Numbered from the stretch's first letter, positions 1 to 7,664 are shown. The stretch is DNA of 26,240 nt from an uncultured Eubacteriales bacterium (GCA_902796635.1 CADBPU010000109.1:1-26240); one strand, 5' to 3'. The notes: generated from the sequence alone by a model not told the origin. Program-made: numbers and translations.

Positions 1-1905
1 ACTGCCACACTCACTACATCAAATATATCTACATTTGATGAAGAAGCAGGAACTATAACGCTTTATGCAATTTGGCTAGAAAATTATGTACAAATAACAG
101 TAAAGCAAGACGGTGATAATTGGTTAGATAGTGGCATGAGATTTGCACTTTATGTAGATGGTGTAGTAAAATATAATTATAATTTTGCAAATATCACAAG
201 ATCTGGTGCTACTGTAAGATTTGGTCAAATTGATTTAATTGATGAAAATGATGAGCAAATTGAATATCAAATCTATGCTCAAAAATCTTCTACTGACACA
301 ACCCTTGTAGATACAGGAATAACTTTAACTCCAAATTATTATGAAAGTGGATATATGCGTAATTGTAATGCAAATGTATTCTATAATAATGTAAATCTTA
401 CACAAGGCACACATATTGCATCTGTTTCTGGTGCGGGGCTCTATTTGACGGGAGTTTCTGTTACAATTACAGCTACTGCAAGTTCTGGATATCAATTCTT
501 AAATTGGACAGATGATGACGATGGTGATGCTGAAGTATCAACATTAAGTATTTATACATTTAGTGTACCTTCAAATGCTCTTAACTACACAGCAAATGCA
601 GAAGTTATAACTTATACAATCACATTGCACAGCAATGGTGGAACAGTTGGCACAGATGGTTGGACAGAAGTCACAGCAAACGCAACATACACACATGGCT
701 ATACATATGAGGCAGCACAAGCGTTGCCACCACTTGCAGATATGACCAAAACAGGTTATGACTTTGCAGGTTGGTATGCAAACAGTAATTTATCAACTGG
801 TGGCACAGTATCAAGTGTTGCCGCTGGACAGACCGGAAATAAAGAATTCTGGGCAAAGTGGACAGAACAAGTCTACACAATCACGTACTTGGATCAAGAT
901 GGTTCTGCATTTAGTGGAAGTCATATTGACACACCAAATGCACATCCAACAACTCACACTTATGGCACTGCTACAACATTAAATGGCGCAACCAAGGCAA
1001 ACTATACATTTGATGGATGGTTTACAAATTCTGCTTGCACAGGTAGTGCAATAACAACACTCGGTGCAACAGATTACACAGCAAATATCATATTGTACGC
1101 AAAGTGGACATTATCAACGTTCACTTTGACAGCAGTTTTGAATGGTGGTTCAGTTTCTAGTGCAGAAGGTTGGACAAATACAGCTGGTACTTATACAAAG
1201 TCTGTAACATACAGTCAAGCATACGGCACATTGCCAACAGTAACCAAAACAGGTTATGACTTTGGTGGCTGGTACTTGACACCTGATTTCAGTGGAAGTG
1301 CAATAACTGCAGAAACAATTGTTTCAACAGCAAGCGACCACAGTATTTATGCTAAGTGGATATCAAGTGGAAGAATTGTCATTCAATCAACATATACTGG
1401 GTGCGATGCAAACAGTATGGCATTTATTGATTTGACAGTAAATGGACAGCCAATTTCATTGATGTTGTTTGCAAGAAAGATATACACAATAATAGGTGTT
1501 GAATATGGAACAATCACATTTAACACAAGTGCAAGTATCAATCACACTGCAAGCACAACAGGAAATTCGGTAACTCTGTCTACATCAAGCACTAATTTCA
1601 CTGAGACGATAACTATCACAGTCACAAAAACAGGTTATGGTTCACTGCATGGTTCAAATGTCACACAAGACTTTACTGCGGCAATCGCAGAAAACTTCAA
1701 CAGTGGTGCAAATGGAGTATATGTACTTCATGCGGCAGGTCTCACAATTGAAGTTAGTGATATTGAGCCAAAGAATATGAGTGTTCAAAATGCAAATATT
1801 ATCTTGATTTCAACAATAGTTTCAATAACAGTTTGTTCAGTTGTTTGCTTTGTGGTTATCACAAAAAACAAAAAGAACAAAAAGGTTGTAATTATCAAGA
1901 AATAA
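1..1905 (+). CDS. InlB-repeat surface protein, C-terminal part (5'-truncated by window)
   Basis: The frame is open from base 1, so the first in-window ATG (136) is internal and at least 634 residues are missing their N-terminus. The opening residues end in a TLYAIW-type strand, the usual close of an InlB B-repeat (Flg_new/Listeria-Bacteroides repeat). Three further repeats follow at about 607-870, 871-1110 and 1111-1360. Each has a YTIT-like first strand, a TKTGYDFxGWY or YTFDGWF core and an xAKW end. Before them (about 360-600) lies a 'GYQFLNW' bacterial-repeat-like domain. After them come about 150 Ser/Thr-rich residues, one hydrophobic helix (about 1795-1860) and a Lys-rich tail. There is no LPxTG, so the C-terminus is probably anchored directly in the membrane, with the repeats outside the cell. 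The role (adhesion or matrix) is inferred from the family only. The family call is firm; the ligand is unknown. Confidence 0.85.
   Translation, partial: TATLTTSNISTFDEEAGTITLYAIWLENYVQITVKQDGDNWLDSGMRFALYVDGVVKYNYNFANITRSGATVRFGQIDLIDENDEQIEYQIYAQKSSTDTTLVDTGITLTPNYYESGYMRNCNANVFYNNVNLTQGTHIASVSGAGLYLTGVSVTITATASSGYQFLNWTDDDDGDAEVSTLSIYTFSVPSNALNYTANAEVITYTITLHSNGGTVGTDGWTEVTANATYTHGYTYEAAQALPPLADMTKTGYDFAGWYANSNLSTGGTVSSVAAGQTGNKEFWAKWTEQVYTITYLDQDGSAFSGSHIDTPNAHPTTHTYGTATTLNGATKANYTFDGWFTNSACTGSAITTLGATDYTANIILYAKWTLSTFTLTAVLNGGSVSSAEGWTNTAGTYTKSVTYSQAYGTLPTVTKTGYDFGGWYLTPDFSGSAITAETIVSTASDHSIYAKWISSGRIVIQSTYTGCDANSMAFIDLTVNGQPISLMLFARKIYTIIGVEYGTITFNTSASINHTASTTGNSVTLSTSSTNFTETITITVTKTGYGSLHGSNVTQDFTAAIAENFNSGANGVYVLHAAGLTIEVSDIEPKNMSVQNANIILISTIVSITVCSVVCFVVITKNKKNKKVVIIKK
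745..1264 (+). repeat. Direct repeat within InlB-repeat codons
   Basis: Identical 22-base copies ACCAAAACAGGTTATGACTTTG occur at 745-766 and 1243-1264, encoding the TKTGYDF core of repeats 1 and 3. Near-identical codons in non-adjacent repeats suggest recent duplication or gene conversion. Confidence 0.7.
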
Positions 1906-1906
1906 C

Positions 1907-1938
1907 AAAAAAAGTTCACTATTTGTGAACTTTTTTTT
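1907..1938 (+). terminator. Rho-independent terminator of the surface protein gene
   Basis: The stem AGTTCAC/GTGAACT with loop TATTT is flanked by A and T runs, so it could work in both directions. It lies just past the TAA stop of the repeat protein. Confidence 0.85.
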
Positions 1939-1956
1939 GATGTAATTAATTTTTTA

Positions 1957-2152
1957 TTTGTCATCCTAAACCGAACAGAATTTCTAGGCTTTTGAAGGAA
2001 CTATTCATCTTCGAACGCTTGCGTGAGAGAAAATATTGTTGAGATTCTTCCAAAGTCAAGAATGTGGTATGGTCAGAATGACAGTGCAAGAAAGTATGCA
2101 TGATGAGATTCCTACGTCGAAAATCTTCAATTTTCTTCTCTGAATGACAAAA
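1957..2152. repeat. MITE-like 'GTCATTC' dispersed repeat element
   Basis: This roughly 196-bp non-coding block begins with TTTGTCATCCT and ends with TGAATGACAAAA, which are imperfect terminal inverted repeats. A third GAATGAC copy lies inside at about 2076-2082. Read on the minus strand it gives TGTCATTCTGA- and GAATCTC-like phrases. In all genomes where this repeat family is known, these translate into spurious 'CHSE..EE' peptides. A 70-codon minus-strand ORF here reads FCHSEKKIEDF and HCHSDHTTF, the same signature, and I do not call it a gene. The copy number in this genome cannot be seen from one copy. Confidence 0.6.
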
Positions 2153-2177
2153 AAAAGTGGAACTTGTTTCCACTTTT
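2149..2177 (-). terminator. Terminator of rpsU
   Basis: A perfect 10-bp stem (2153-2162 with 2168-2177, loop CTTGT) is followed on the minus strand by a run of eight T. It lies six bases past the rpsU stop and abuts the inverted end of the repeat element. Confidence 0.85.
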
Positions 2178-2182
2178 ATTTT

Positions 2183-2356
2183 TTATCTGTTCTTTTTTCT
2201 AGCTTCTTCTCTTTTAAGCTTTTTCTTTACGCTTGGTTTGAGATATTCTTGGTTCTTTTTGATATCACCAATAATTCCGTCTTTTTGACATTTTCTCTTA
2301 AAACGTTTGATAGCACTATCTAAACTTTCTGTTTCGCCAACTTTAACTACGCTCAC
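2183..2356 (-). CDS. rpsU: 30S ribosomal protein S21
   Basis: This 57-residue basic protein is encoded on the minus strand with a GTG start. It reads MSVVKVGETESLDSAIKRF at the N-terminus, then KRKCQKDGIIGDIKK and a KKKLKREEARKKNR-type tail. This is the S21 pattern: a short strand, then long basic helices. S21 binds the 30S platform near the anti-Shine-Dalgarno end of 16S rRNA and helps initiation. The GTG is chosen because AAGGTGG sits 6 bases upstream and the S21 family starts at this point. The gene is monocistronic, with its own consensus promoter (2390-2417) and terminator (2149-2177). It is easily missed because of its length and start codon. In many Firmicutes it lies beside yqeY or dnaJ; here it stands alone. 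The identity is clear from sequence pattern. Confidence 0.95.
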   Translation of the reverse strand: MSVVKVGETESLDSAIKRFKRKCQKDGIIGDIKKNQEYLKPSVKKKLKREEARKKNR

Positions 2357-2389
2357 AATTTCACCACCTTGGATATAAATTTCTGTTAA

Positions 2390-2417
2390 ATTATACCATA
2401 TTTGTGTAAATTGTCAA
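2390..2417 (-). promoter_or_regulatory. Sigma-A promoter of rpsU
   Basis: On the minus strand the sequence has TTGACA (2412-2417), a 16-bp spacer and TATAAT (2390-2395). This is a full consensus at both boxes, about 34 bases before the GTG start. Confidence 0.85.
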
Positions 2418-2429
2418 GATATTTGATAT

Positions 2430-2464
2430 AAAAAAAAATGGACTTTTTGAGTCCATTTTTTTTA
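2430..2464 (-). terminator. Terminator of the ABC substrate-binding protein gene
   Basis: The stem ATGGACT/AGTCCAT (2438-2444 with 2450-2456, loop TTTTG) is flanked by long A and T runs. It lies directly after the minus-strand stop at 2465-2467 and just upstream of the rpsU promoter, insulating the two genes. Confidence 0.85.
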
Positions 2465-3478
2465 TTAAAAGTATTCGTTCATAACAAGTGTTGCAAAGTT
2501 TGTGTTTATCACTTTTGTGTAGTCTGGTGTTGCAGAAACACTTAATTCGCCTGCGTTTTTAAGCATTGTAATAAGTCTGTCAAAACTTGTTTCGCTCATG
2601 ATTGGTGTTTCGTTCCAAGCATCGGCCAAAATATAGTTTTGAATGCCAACTTTCAAACTTTCTTTGCTACTGCCAGAAAATGATGGAGATAGACTATCAA
2701 CAACAGAGTCAATATTTGCTGTTTTAAGATAGTTTAAGCCCCTTTGAATTGCCTTCAAAAATGCAATAATAACTTCCGGATTTTCTTGGATATAGTCTTT
2801 GTTTGCGCTGAAACAAGTGAAAGGTATTTCACCACTTTCTGCACCAACTGCTGCCACAATATATCCTGCACCTGTTTTTACAAACTCGCTTGCTGCTGGC
2901 TCAAACAATGTCATATAGTCGCCAACACCACTCAAAAATGCACCAGAGATATTTGCAAAAGCAATACTTGTGTCAAAAGTAAGGTCAGTTTCGATATTAT
3001 ATCCATTATTTTCTAACGCCATTTGTAAACTCATTGCTGGGCTTCCACCTTTTCTTCCTGCAATAATGTGTTTGCCTGCAAGATTTGACCAATCAAAACC
3101 AGGTTCGTTATTTCTTGAAATCAAGAAAGAGCCATCACGTTTTGTAAGTTGACCAAAAACAACAGGGTAGTTTGTATCGCCATTGACATAAGAATAAACA
3201 TTCTGTTCTGGCCCCATAAGACCAATATCAGCCGAGTCCGTCATCAGTGCAACGTTTGTTGTGTTGCTACCTTCTGCTGTCATTAAATCAACAGAATAGC
3301 CCTCATCTTCAAAATAGCCGTTGTTGATTGCAATATAGAGTGGTGCATAGAAAATACTATTTGTGACTTGGTTTATTCTTATCACTTTCTTTGTTTCTGT
3401 TTGCGTGCAACCTGTGCTGATTATACAAGTTGAAAGTACAATCATTGCAATTAAAAAAATTGAAAAAAATTTTTTCAT
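2465..3478 (-). CDS. ABC transporter substrate-binding lipoprotein, SsuA/THI5 (NMT1) type
   Basis: A 337-residue lipoprotein. The signal peptide (KK, then a hydrophobic stretch) ends in ISTGC, with Cys24 as the predicted lipidated residue. The mature part begins IRINQVTNSIFYAPLYIAINNGYF. This is the first strand and 'GYF..EG' helix typical of NMT1/THI5-like proteins that bind taurine, alkanesulfonates, nitrate or thiamine precursors. AGRKGGSPAMS and a late PxxSxxS-type region also fit the family. RBS AAGGAGG lies just before the ATG. The gene diverges from the ATPase-permease pair at 3650-5343 and presumably feeds that importer. No thiamine (TPP) riboswitch, CTGAGA motif or T-box is visible in the shared 171-bp intergenic region, so the substrate is undetermined. 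Confidence 0.88.
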   Translation of the reverse strand: MKKFFSIFLIAMIVLSTCIISTGCTQTETKKVIRINQVTNSIFYAPLYIAINNGYFEDEGYSVDLMTAEGSNTTNVALMTDSADIGLMGPEQNVYSYVNGDTNYPVVFGQLTKRDGSFLISRNNEPGFDWSNLAGKHIIAGRKGGSPAMSLQMALENNGYNIETDLTFDTSIAFANISGAFLSGVGDYMTLFEPAASEFVKTGAGYIVAAVGAESGEIPFTCFSANKDYIQENPEVIIAFLKAIQRGLNYLKTANIDSVVDSLSPSFSGSSKESLKVGIQNYILADAWNETPIMSETSFDRLITMLKNAGELSVSATPDYTKVINTNFATLVMNEYF

Positions 3479-3585
3479 AAATCCTCCTTGACTATACTAT
3501 TCAACACATGTTTTTTTTGTGAATTTTGAAAATTTTTTTGATTTTGATAAATGTTTATATATATTTCTTATTTAATAATCCAATT

Positions 3586-3615
3586 TTCACATTTGTTCAA
3601 TATTTTCAATATACT
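3586..3615 (+). promoter_or_regulatory. Probable promoter of the ABC ATPase-permease operon
   Basis: TTCACA (3586-3591), an 18-bp spacer and TATACT (3610-3615) lie 34 bases before the ATG at 3650. This is a moderate match in a very AT-rich region, so it is a candidate only. Confidence 0.4.
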
Positions 3616-3649
3616 GAATTATGACAAAAGAAAATTTTATGGAGAAACT

Positions 3650-4408
3650 ATGGAAAAAACGATTTTGGAATTAAAAAATATTGGTCTTATATATCAGTCT
3701 AAAACAGGAGAAACAGAAGCAGTAAGAGATTTTAACTTGAAGGTTAAAAACGACGAATTTGTGGCTATTGTTGGGCCTAGTGGCTGTGGCAAAACAACAA
3801 TGTTATCAATCATGAGTGGAATTTTGCCAACAACAAGTGGAAGTGTGCTACTTGATGGCGTTAATATAAAAGAAGCAAAGACTTATATAGGTTATATGTT
3901 TCAGCGAGATGAACTGTTTGAGTGGCGTACTGTTTGGAAAAATATAATGCTAGGGCTAGAAATTAAAAAACAAATTTCGCCCGAACAAAGCGAATATGCA
4001 AAAACTTTAATCAAAAAATATGGACTTGAAGAATTTATAAATAAAAAGCCAAGAGAACTGAGTGGGGGTATGCGTCAAAGGGTCGCACTCATTAGGACTC
4101 TTGTATTGAACCCACAAATTTTACTTTTAGATGAACCATTTAGTGCATTAGATTTTCAAACCAGACTAAGTGTTTGTGATGATGTTGCAAATATAATAAA
4201 AAGCGAGCATAAAACTGCAATACTTGTAACTCATGATATTTCGGAAGCTATAAGTATGGCAGACAGGGTTGTGGTTTTGACAAAAAGACCAGCAACAGTA
4301 AAAAAAGAATTTGTGATAAATCTTGATGGAAAAACCCCACTAGAAAAAAGAGAAGACCCTAAATTTTCAAATTTATTTAATCAAATTTGGAGGGAACTTG
4401 ACAAATGA
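3650..4408 (+). CDS. ABC transporter ATP-binding protein (SsuB/TauB-like)
   Basis: A 252-residue nucleotide-binding subunit. It has Walker A GPSGCGKTT (42-50), Q-loop Gln85 in YMFQRDELFEW, signature LSGGMRQR (137-144), Walker B ILLLDEP (157-163) and H-loop His195 in VTHDISEA. The EWRTVWKN stretch after the Q-loop is typical of the nitrate/sulfonate/taurine importer subfamily. I use ATG 3650, preceded by GGAG five bases upstream, rather than the upstream ATG at 3551. The upstream one would add 33 Phe/Ile/Asn-rich residues with no family match, and those codons overlap the promoter. The stop overlaps the permease start by 4 bases (ATGA), a sign of translational coupling. It energises uptake of the ligand bound by the lipoprotein encoded at 2465-3478. 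Confidence 0.93.
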   Translation: MEKTILELKNIGLIYQSKTGETEAVRDFNLKVKNDEFVAIVGPSGCGKTTMLSIMSGILPTTSGSVLLDGVNIKEAKTYIGYMFQRDELFEWRTVWKNIMLGLEIKKQISPEQSEYAKTLIKKYGLEEFINKKPRELSGGMRQRVALIRTLVLNPQILLLDEPFSALDFQTRLSVCDDVANIIKSEHKTAILVTHDISEAISMADRVVVLTKRPATVKKEFVINLDGKTPLEKREDPKFSNLFNQIWRELDK

Positions 4409-5343
4409 AAAATCAAAAAAACACGAAAGAAAATAATGATAAAATTATTCAAGTAAAAAATCTAAAAAATATAAAAAATGATAAAAAAAGCGTAAAAAGT
4501 TGCAAAAAAACAACAAAAAAAGCAAAATTTTTTACAAAAACGCAAAAATATAAAGATATTTCATCTGCAAGAAAGGAATATCTAAAAAAACAAAAGTTTA
4601 GAAAAATTTTTATTATAACAATTAGAATTTTGATACTTGTTTTGTTTTTTGCTCTGTGGCAAATTCTTGCAGATACTGGTGCAATCAATGTGTTTGTTTT
4701 CAGTTCACCTGCAAAAATTTTGGAAACTATTGGAGATTTGTTTGCGACGGGCAACTTGTTGCATCACATGTTTATAACTTTTTATGAAGCATTTTTGGGC
4801 TTTTTGATAGCAACAATTTTGGGATATTTGATTGCGGTAATCCTATGGTGGAACGAAAGATTACGAGAAATTTTGGAACCATATTTGATTGTTCTTAACA
4901 GTTTGCCAAAAGTGGCACTTGGACCTATAATCATCATTTGGTTTGGCGCTGGCACAAAAGCAATTATAGTAATGGCAATACTGATTATGATTATCATAAC
5001 TGTTATTTCAATCTTAAATTCGTTTGTTTCTTGTGATAAGAACAAAATACTTCTTATGAAAAGTATGGGCGCAAACAAATGGCAAATATTAACAAAACTT
5101 GTTATGCCAAATGGAATAAACGAGTTTATGTCTGTTCTCAAAATAAATGTCGGCATGACTTGGGTTGGAACAATTATGGGAGAGTATCTTGTAAGTAAAG
5201 CAGGGCTTGGATATTTGATTGTTTATGGAAGTCAAGTTTTTAAGTTGGATTTGGTTATGACAAGCATTTTGATTTTATGTATTCCTGCAGGTTTGATGTA
5301 TGGCGTTGTATGTCTATTTGAAAAGATTATAAACAAAAAATGA
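4405..5343 (+). CDS. ABC transporter permease (SsuC/TauC-like)
   Basis: A 312-residue integral membrane subunit of the BPD_transp_1 type, with about six helices. The first is at residues 68-87 (IFIITIRILILVLFFALW). A cytoplasmic coupling segment around SMGANKWQILTKLVMP is the EAA-type loop that docks on the ATPase, and VGMTWVGTIMGEYL is typical of SsuC/TauC. The unusual part is the N-terminus. Residues 1-67 form a highly basic extension with 23 lysines before the first helix, which most homologues lack. It contains several A7 tracts (for example near 4480-4520). The ATG overlaps the ATPase stop (ATGA), which fixes the start. No terminator is evident downstream. Confidence 0.92.
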   Translation: MKNQKNTKENNDKIIQVKNLKNIKNDKKSVKSCKKTTKKAKFFTKTQKYKDISSARKEYLKKQKFRKIFIITIRILILVLFFALWQILADTGAINVFVFSSPAKILETIGDLFATGNLLHHMFITFYEAFLGFLIATILGYLIAVILWWNERLREILEPYLIVLNSLPKVALGPIIIIWFGAGTKAIIVMAILIMIIITVISILNSFVSCDKNKILLMKSMGANKWQILTKLVMPNGINEFMSVLKINVGMTWVGTIMGEYLVSKAGLGYLIVYGSQVFKLDLVMTSILILCIPAGLMYGVVCLFEKIINKK

Positions 5344-5400
5344 TAAATATTTTGATTTGTAATCATTTTACAAAAAAATTACAAAAATTAAAAACATATA

Positions 5401-5429
5401 TTGACAAAAATGCTTTTATGTCTTATACT
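5401..5429 (+). promoter_or_regulatory. Strong sigma-A promoter of the 79-aa membrane protein gene
   Basis: TTGACA (5401-5406), a 17-bp spacer and TATACT (5424-5429) lie 28 bases upstream of the ATG. This is an optimal architecture. Confidence 0.85.
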
Positions 5430-5456
5430 TAATGTATAAATGGCTTGGAGGCTTAT

Positions 5457-5696
5457 ATGTTATTAGAATCATTTTCAAAAGTAATTGGTAATCCACTTTA
5501 TATATGTGCAATCATTTTGGCATCTTTGGGCCTTGCTTGTGCATTAATTGCCAAAAGAGTTACAAAAGCAGTTAGAAAGACAGAAGAAGTAAAACCAGAC
5601 GACAAGTTGTTGCTTATGCTCAAACTTGCTGGTTTAGGTCTTATCCTTGTTGGCTTTGTATTACTCGCAATTGGTGGCTTTTCAGCATTATCTTAA
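5457..5696 (+). CDS. Small two-helix membrane protein of unknown function
   Basis: A 79-residue protein I do not recognise. A first helix spans about residues 13-33 (LYICAIILASLGLACALIA). A basic-then-acidic loop follows (KRVTKAVRKTEEVKPDDK), and a second helix spans about 53-76 (LKLAGLGLILVGFVLLAIGG). By the positive-inside rule the loop is probably cytoplasmic, giving a helical hairpin. The ATG at 5457 is chosen because GGAGG lies five bases upstream; the in-frame TTG at 5445 has no ribosome-binding site. The gene is monocistronic, with a near-perfect promoter (5401-5429) and its own terminator (5714-5739), so it is likely well expressed. Its position between the importer and tyrS gives no functional clue. 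Confidence 0.75.
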   Translation: MLLESFSKVIGNPLYICAIILASLGLACALIAKRVTKAVRKTEEVKPDDKLLLMLKLAGLGLILVGFVLLAIGGFSALS

Positions 5697-5713
5697 TAAA
5701 AATTGGCAAATTC

Positions 5714-5739
5714 AAGCAAATTTGAGTTTGCTTTTTTTT
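5714..5739 (+). terminator. Terminator after the 79-aa membrane protein
   Basis: The stem AAGCAAA/TTTGCTT with loop TTTGAG runs into eight T. Confidence 0.8.
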
Positions 5740-5768
5740 GTAATTAATAATAAACTTAAACAAAGATT

Positions 5769-5796
5769 TTGACTATTTTATTTTTAATGATATAAT
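5769..5796 (+). promoter_or_regulatory. Sigma-A promoter of the tyrS operon
   Basis: TTGACT (5769-5774), a 16-bp spacer and TATAAT (5791-5796) lie 32 bases before the tyrS ATG. The leader is too short for a T-box, so tRNA-sensing control of tyrS is not expected here. Confidence 0.7.
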
Positions 5797-5828
5797 AAAT
5801 TGTATTTAAGTGTTTACTAGGAGTTATT

Positions 5829-7037
5829 ATGGCAAATGTATTTGATGAATTAAAAGAAAGAGGACTTATAAAACAAGTCATTTATGAAGATGATTTAAGA
5901 CAACTTTTTGGTAATAATCATGTAAGTTTTTACGTAGGTTTTGACCCAACAGCAGATAGTTTGCATGTTGGTCATTTTACAACGCTTCTCATGGCTTCAA
6001 GATTGCAAAAAGCAGGTCATAAACCATACATTTTGGTTGGTGGTGGCACTGGGCTTATTGGTGACCCAAGTGGCAGAACAGACATGAGACCTATGATGAC
6101 AAAAGAGCAAGTTCAACACAATGTAGACAGCATCAAAAAACAATGTGAAAAATTTGTTAGTTTTGAAGGCGAAAATGGTGCAGTTATTGTAAATAATGCT
6201 GATTGGTTACAAAAACTTAACTATATAGATTTTATTAGAGAAGTCGGTGGCAATTTGTCAGTAAACAAAATGCTTTCTTATGATGCTTTCAGGTCAAGAT
6301 ACGAAAGGGGATTGTCATTTTTAGAGTTTAATTATATGCCTATGCAAGCATACGATTTTTATCATTTATTTAAGACTTATGGAGTGCAAGTAGAAGTTGG
6401 TGGAGACGACCAATGGGCAAATATGATTGAAGGTGCGGAGCTTATCCGCAGAAAGACTGGACAGCCAGCTTTTGCTTTGACATTTCCACTTTTAACAAAA
6501 CCAGATGGTTCAAAAATGGGTAAAAGTGCAGGTGGTGCAATTTGGCTTGATGCAGAAAAAACTTCACCATTTGATATGTACCAATTTTTTAGAAATGTTG
6601 ATGATTTGCTTGTTGAAAAAGAACTAAAAATGTTCACATATCTTCCATTAGAACAAATCAAAGAATTGACACAATATAAAGATGAAAGAATGAATAGAGC
6701 AAAAGAAATACTCGCTTATGAAATTGTTAAAATAGTTCACGGAGAAGAAGTGGCAAATCAAACTTTGCAAAAAGTAAAAGCAAGTTTTGCTGGTGATACA
6801 GAAAATATGACAACAGAAGAAGTTTCATCTGCTGAAATAAAAACTATTTTAGATTTGGTCGTAAAGTTTGGTGGTGTAAAAAGTAATGGAGAAGCAAGAC
6901 GACTTATTGACGGCAGAGCAATCAAAATCAATGATAGAGTTATTGACAGTTATTTTGATGAAATACCTGAAAAGAGCAAAGGCGAATTTGTATTCCATAA
7001 AGGCAAAAAATTACACTTAAATATTAAAGTAAAATAA
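5829..7037 (+). CDS. tyrS: Tyrosyl-tRNA synthetase
   Basis: A 402-residue class I aminoacyl-tRNA synthetase that activates tyrosine and loads tRNA-Tyr in the cytoplasm. The HIGH signature is HVGH (46-49), within GFDPTADSLHVGHF. The tyrosine pocket contains GGDDQWANM (191-199) and the KMSKS loop is KMGKS (229-233). The C-terminal 65 or so residues form an S4 RNA-binding domain, with GGVKSNGEARRLIDGRAIKIN. The length is close to that of the TyrS/TyrZ form in Firmicutes. AGGAG lies upstream of the ATG, which opens at the conserved 'MxNVFDELKERGLI'-type start. It heads a run with yigZ, a methyltransferase gene, recX and acpS. Confidence 0.97.
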   Translation: MANVFDELKERGLIKQVIYEDDLRQLFGNNHVSFYVGFDPTADSLHVGHFTTLLMASRLQKAGHKPYILVGGGTGLIGDPSGRTDMRPMMTKEQVQHNVDSIKKQCEKFVSFEGENGAVIVNNADWLQKLNYIDFIREVGGNLSVNKMLSYDAFRSRYERGLSFLEFNYMPMQAYDFYHLFKTYGVQVEVGGDDQWANMIEGAELIRRKTGQPAFALTFPLLTKPDGSKMGKSAGGAIWLDAEKTSPFDMYQFFRNVDDLLVEKELKMFTYLPLEQIKELTQYKDERMNRAKEILAYEIVKIVHGEEVANQTLQKVKASFAGDTENMTTEEVSSAEIKTILDLVVKFGGVKSNGEARRLIDGRAIKINDRVIDSYFDEIPEKSKGEFVFHKGKKLHLNIKVK

Positions 7038-7041
7038 AAAA

Positions 7042-7656
7042 ATGAATAAAATAATAGAGATTGAGCAAGAAAGCGTGTTTAGAGAAGAAATAAAAAAGAG
7101 CAAGTTTATTGCTCATTCTTTTATTGTTCATAATGTTCAAGAAGTATCAAAGATACTAGATTTTTTAAGAGAAAAATATAGTAATGCAACGCATATTTGC
7201 TATGCATATTCAATCCTACCAAATATTGAAAAATCTTTTGATGATAGCGAGCCACAAGGCACCGCCGGAAAACCAATTTTGGATTGCATAAAAAAAGTTG
7301 GAATTAACAATGTTTTGGTAGTAATTGTTAGATATTTTGGTGGAGTAAAACTCGGTGCTGGTGGACTTGTTCGTGCATACTCGGGCGGGGTATCAAATGT
7401 CTTGGCTATTTCGGGTCAAAAAACTGTTGAAAAATGTCAAAAACTATCATTTTGTGTTGAATTATTTGAAAATAAATTTATCAATCAAATAAACAAATTA
7501 GATGGCATAAAAAAAATTGATGTGAGTTATAAACAAAATATTCAAATTGATGTTTTTTGCAAAGAAAATAACACTATAAGTGTTATAAATAGTTTAGAAA
7601 ACACTTTTAATAGAAAAATTATAATTTCAAAAAGTGAAGAAACTTTTTATTTTTAG
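7042..7656 (+). CDS. yigZ: YigZ/IMPACT family protein (UPF0029)
   Basis: A 204-residue protein of the YigZ/YvyE family. The N-terminal domain carries FDDSEPQGTAGKPIL and VVIVRYFGGVKLGAGGLVRAY, the diagnostic motifs. The smaller C-terminal half resembles the EF-G domain IV/V-like fold of the family. The biochemical role in bacteria is unsettled; eukaryotic IMPACT regulates Gcn2. The ATG lies four bases after the tyrS stop with no clear Shine-Dalgarno, so translation is probably coupled to tyrS. Confidence 0.92.
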   Translation: MNKIIEIEQESVFREEIKKSKFIAHSFIVHNVQEVSKILDFLREKYSNATHICYAYSILPNIEKSFDDSEPQGTAGKPILDCIKKVGINNVLVVIVRYFGGVKLGAGGLVRAYSGGVSNVLAISGQKTVEKCQKLSFCVELFENKFINQINKLDGIKKIDVSYKQNIQIDVFCKENNTISVINSLENTFNRKIIISKSEETFYF

Positions 7657-7664
7657 GGGGTATT

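Noticed and set aside
1..1905. Sortase (LPxTG) anchoring of the surface protein
   Set aside because: No LPxTG or variant precedes the C-terminal helix. The protein ends in a long basic tail, consistent with a plain membrane anchor.
1961..2173. 70-codon minus-strand ORF reading FCHSEKK...
   Set aside because: It is the known spurious translation of the GTCATTC-type dispersed repeat, without a ribosome-binding site and running into the rpsU terminator.
3551..3649. 33-residue upstream extension of the ABC ATPase
   Set aside because: It has no ribosome-binding site, is Phe/Ile/Asn-rich without family match, and overlaps the probable promoter. The ATG at 3650 has GGAG.
3479..3649. Thiamine (TPP) riboswitch between the divergent importer genes
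   Set aside because: No CTGAGA or matching pairing elements are visible, and the stretch is A/T-rich and unstructured.
4449..5156. Minus-strand ORFs inside the permease gene
   Set aside because: They are Phe/Leu/Ile-rich mirror images of the Lys/Asn-rich coding strand, with no ribosome-binding sites or family motifs.
5740..5828. T-box leader for tyrS
   Set aside because: Only about 26 bases remain between the predicted start point and the ATG, too few for a T-box.
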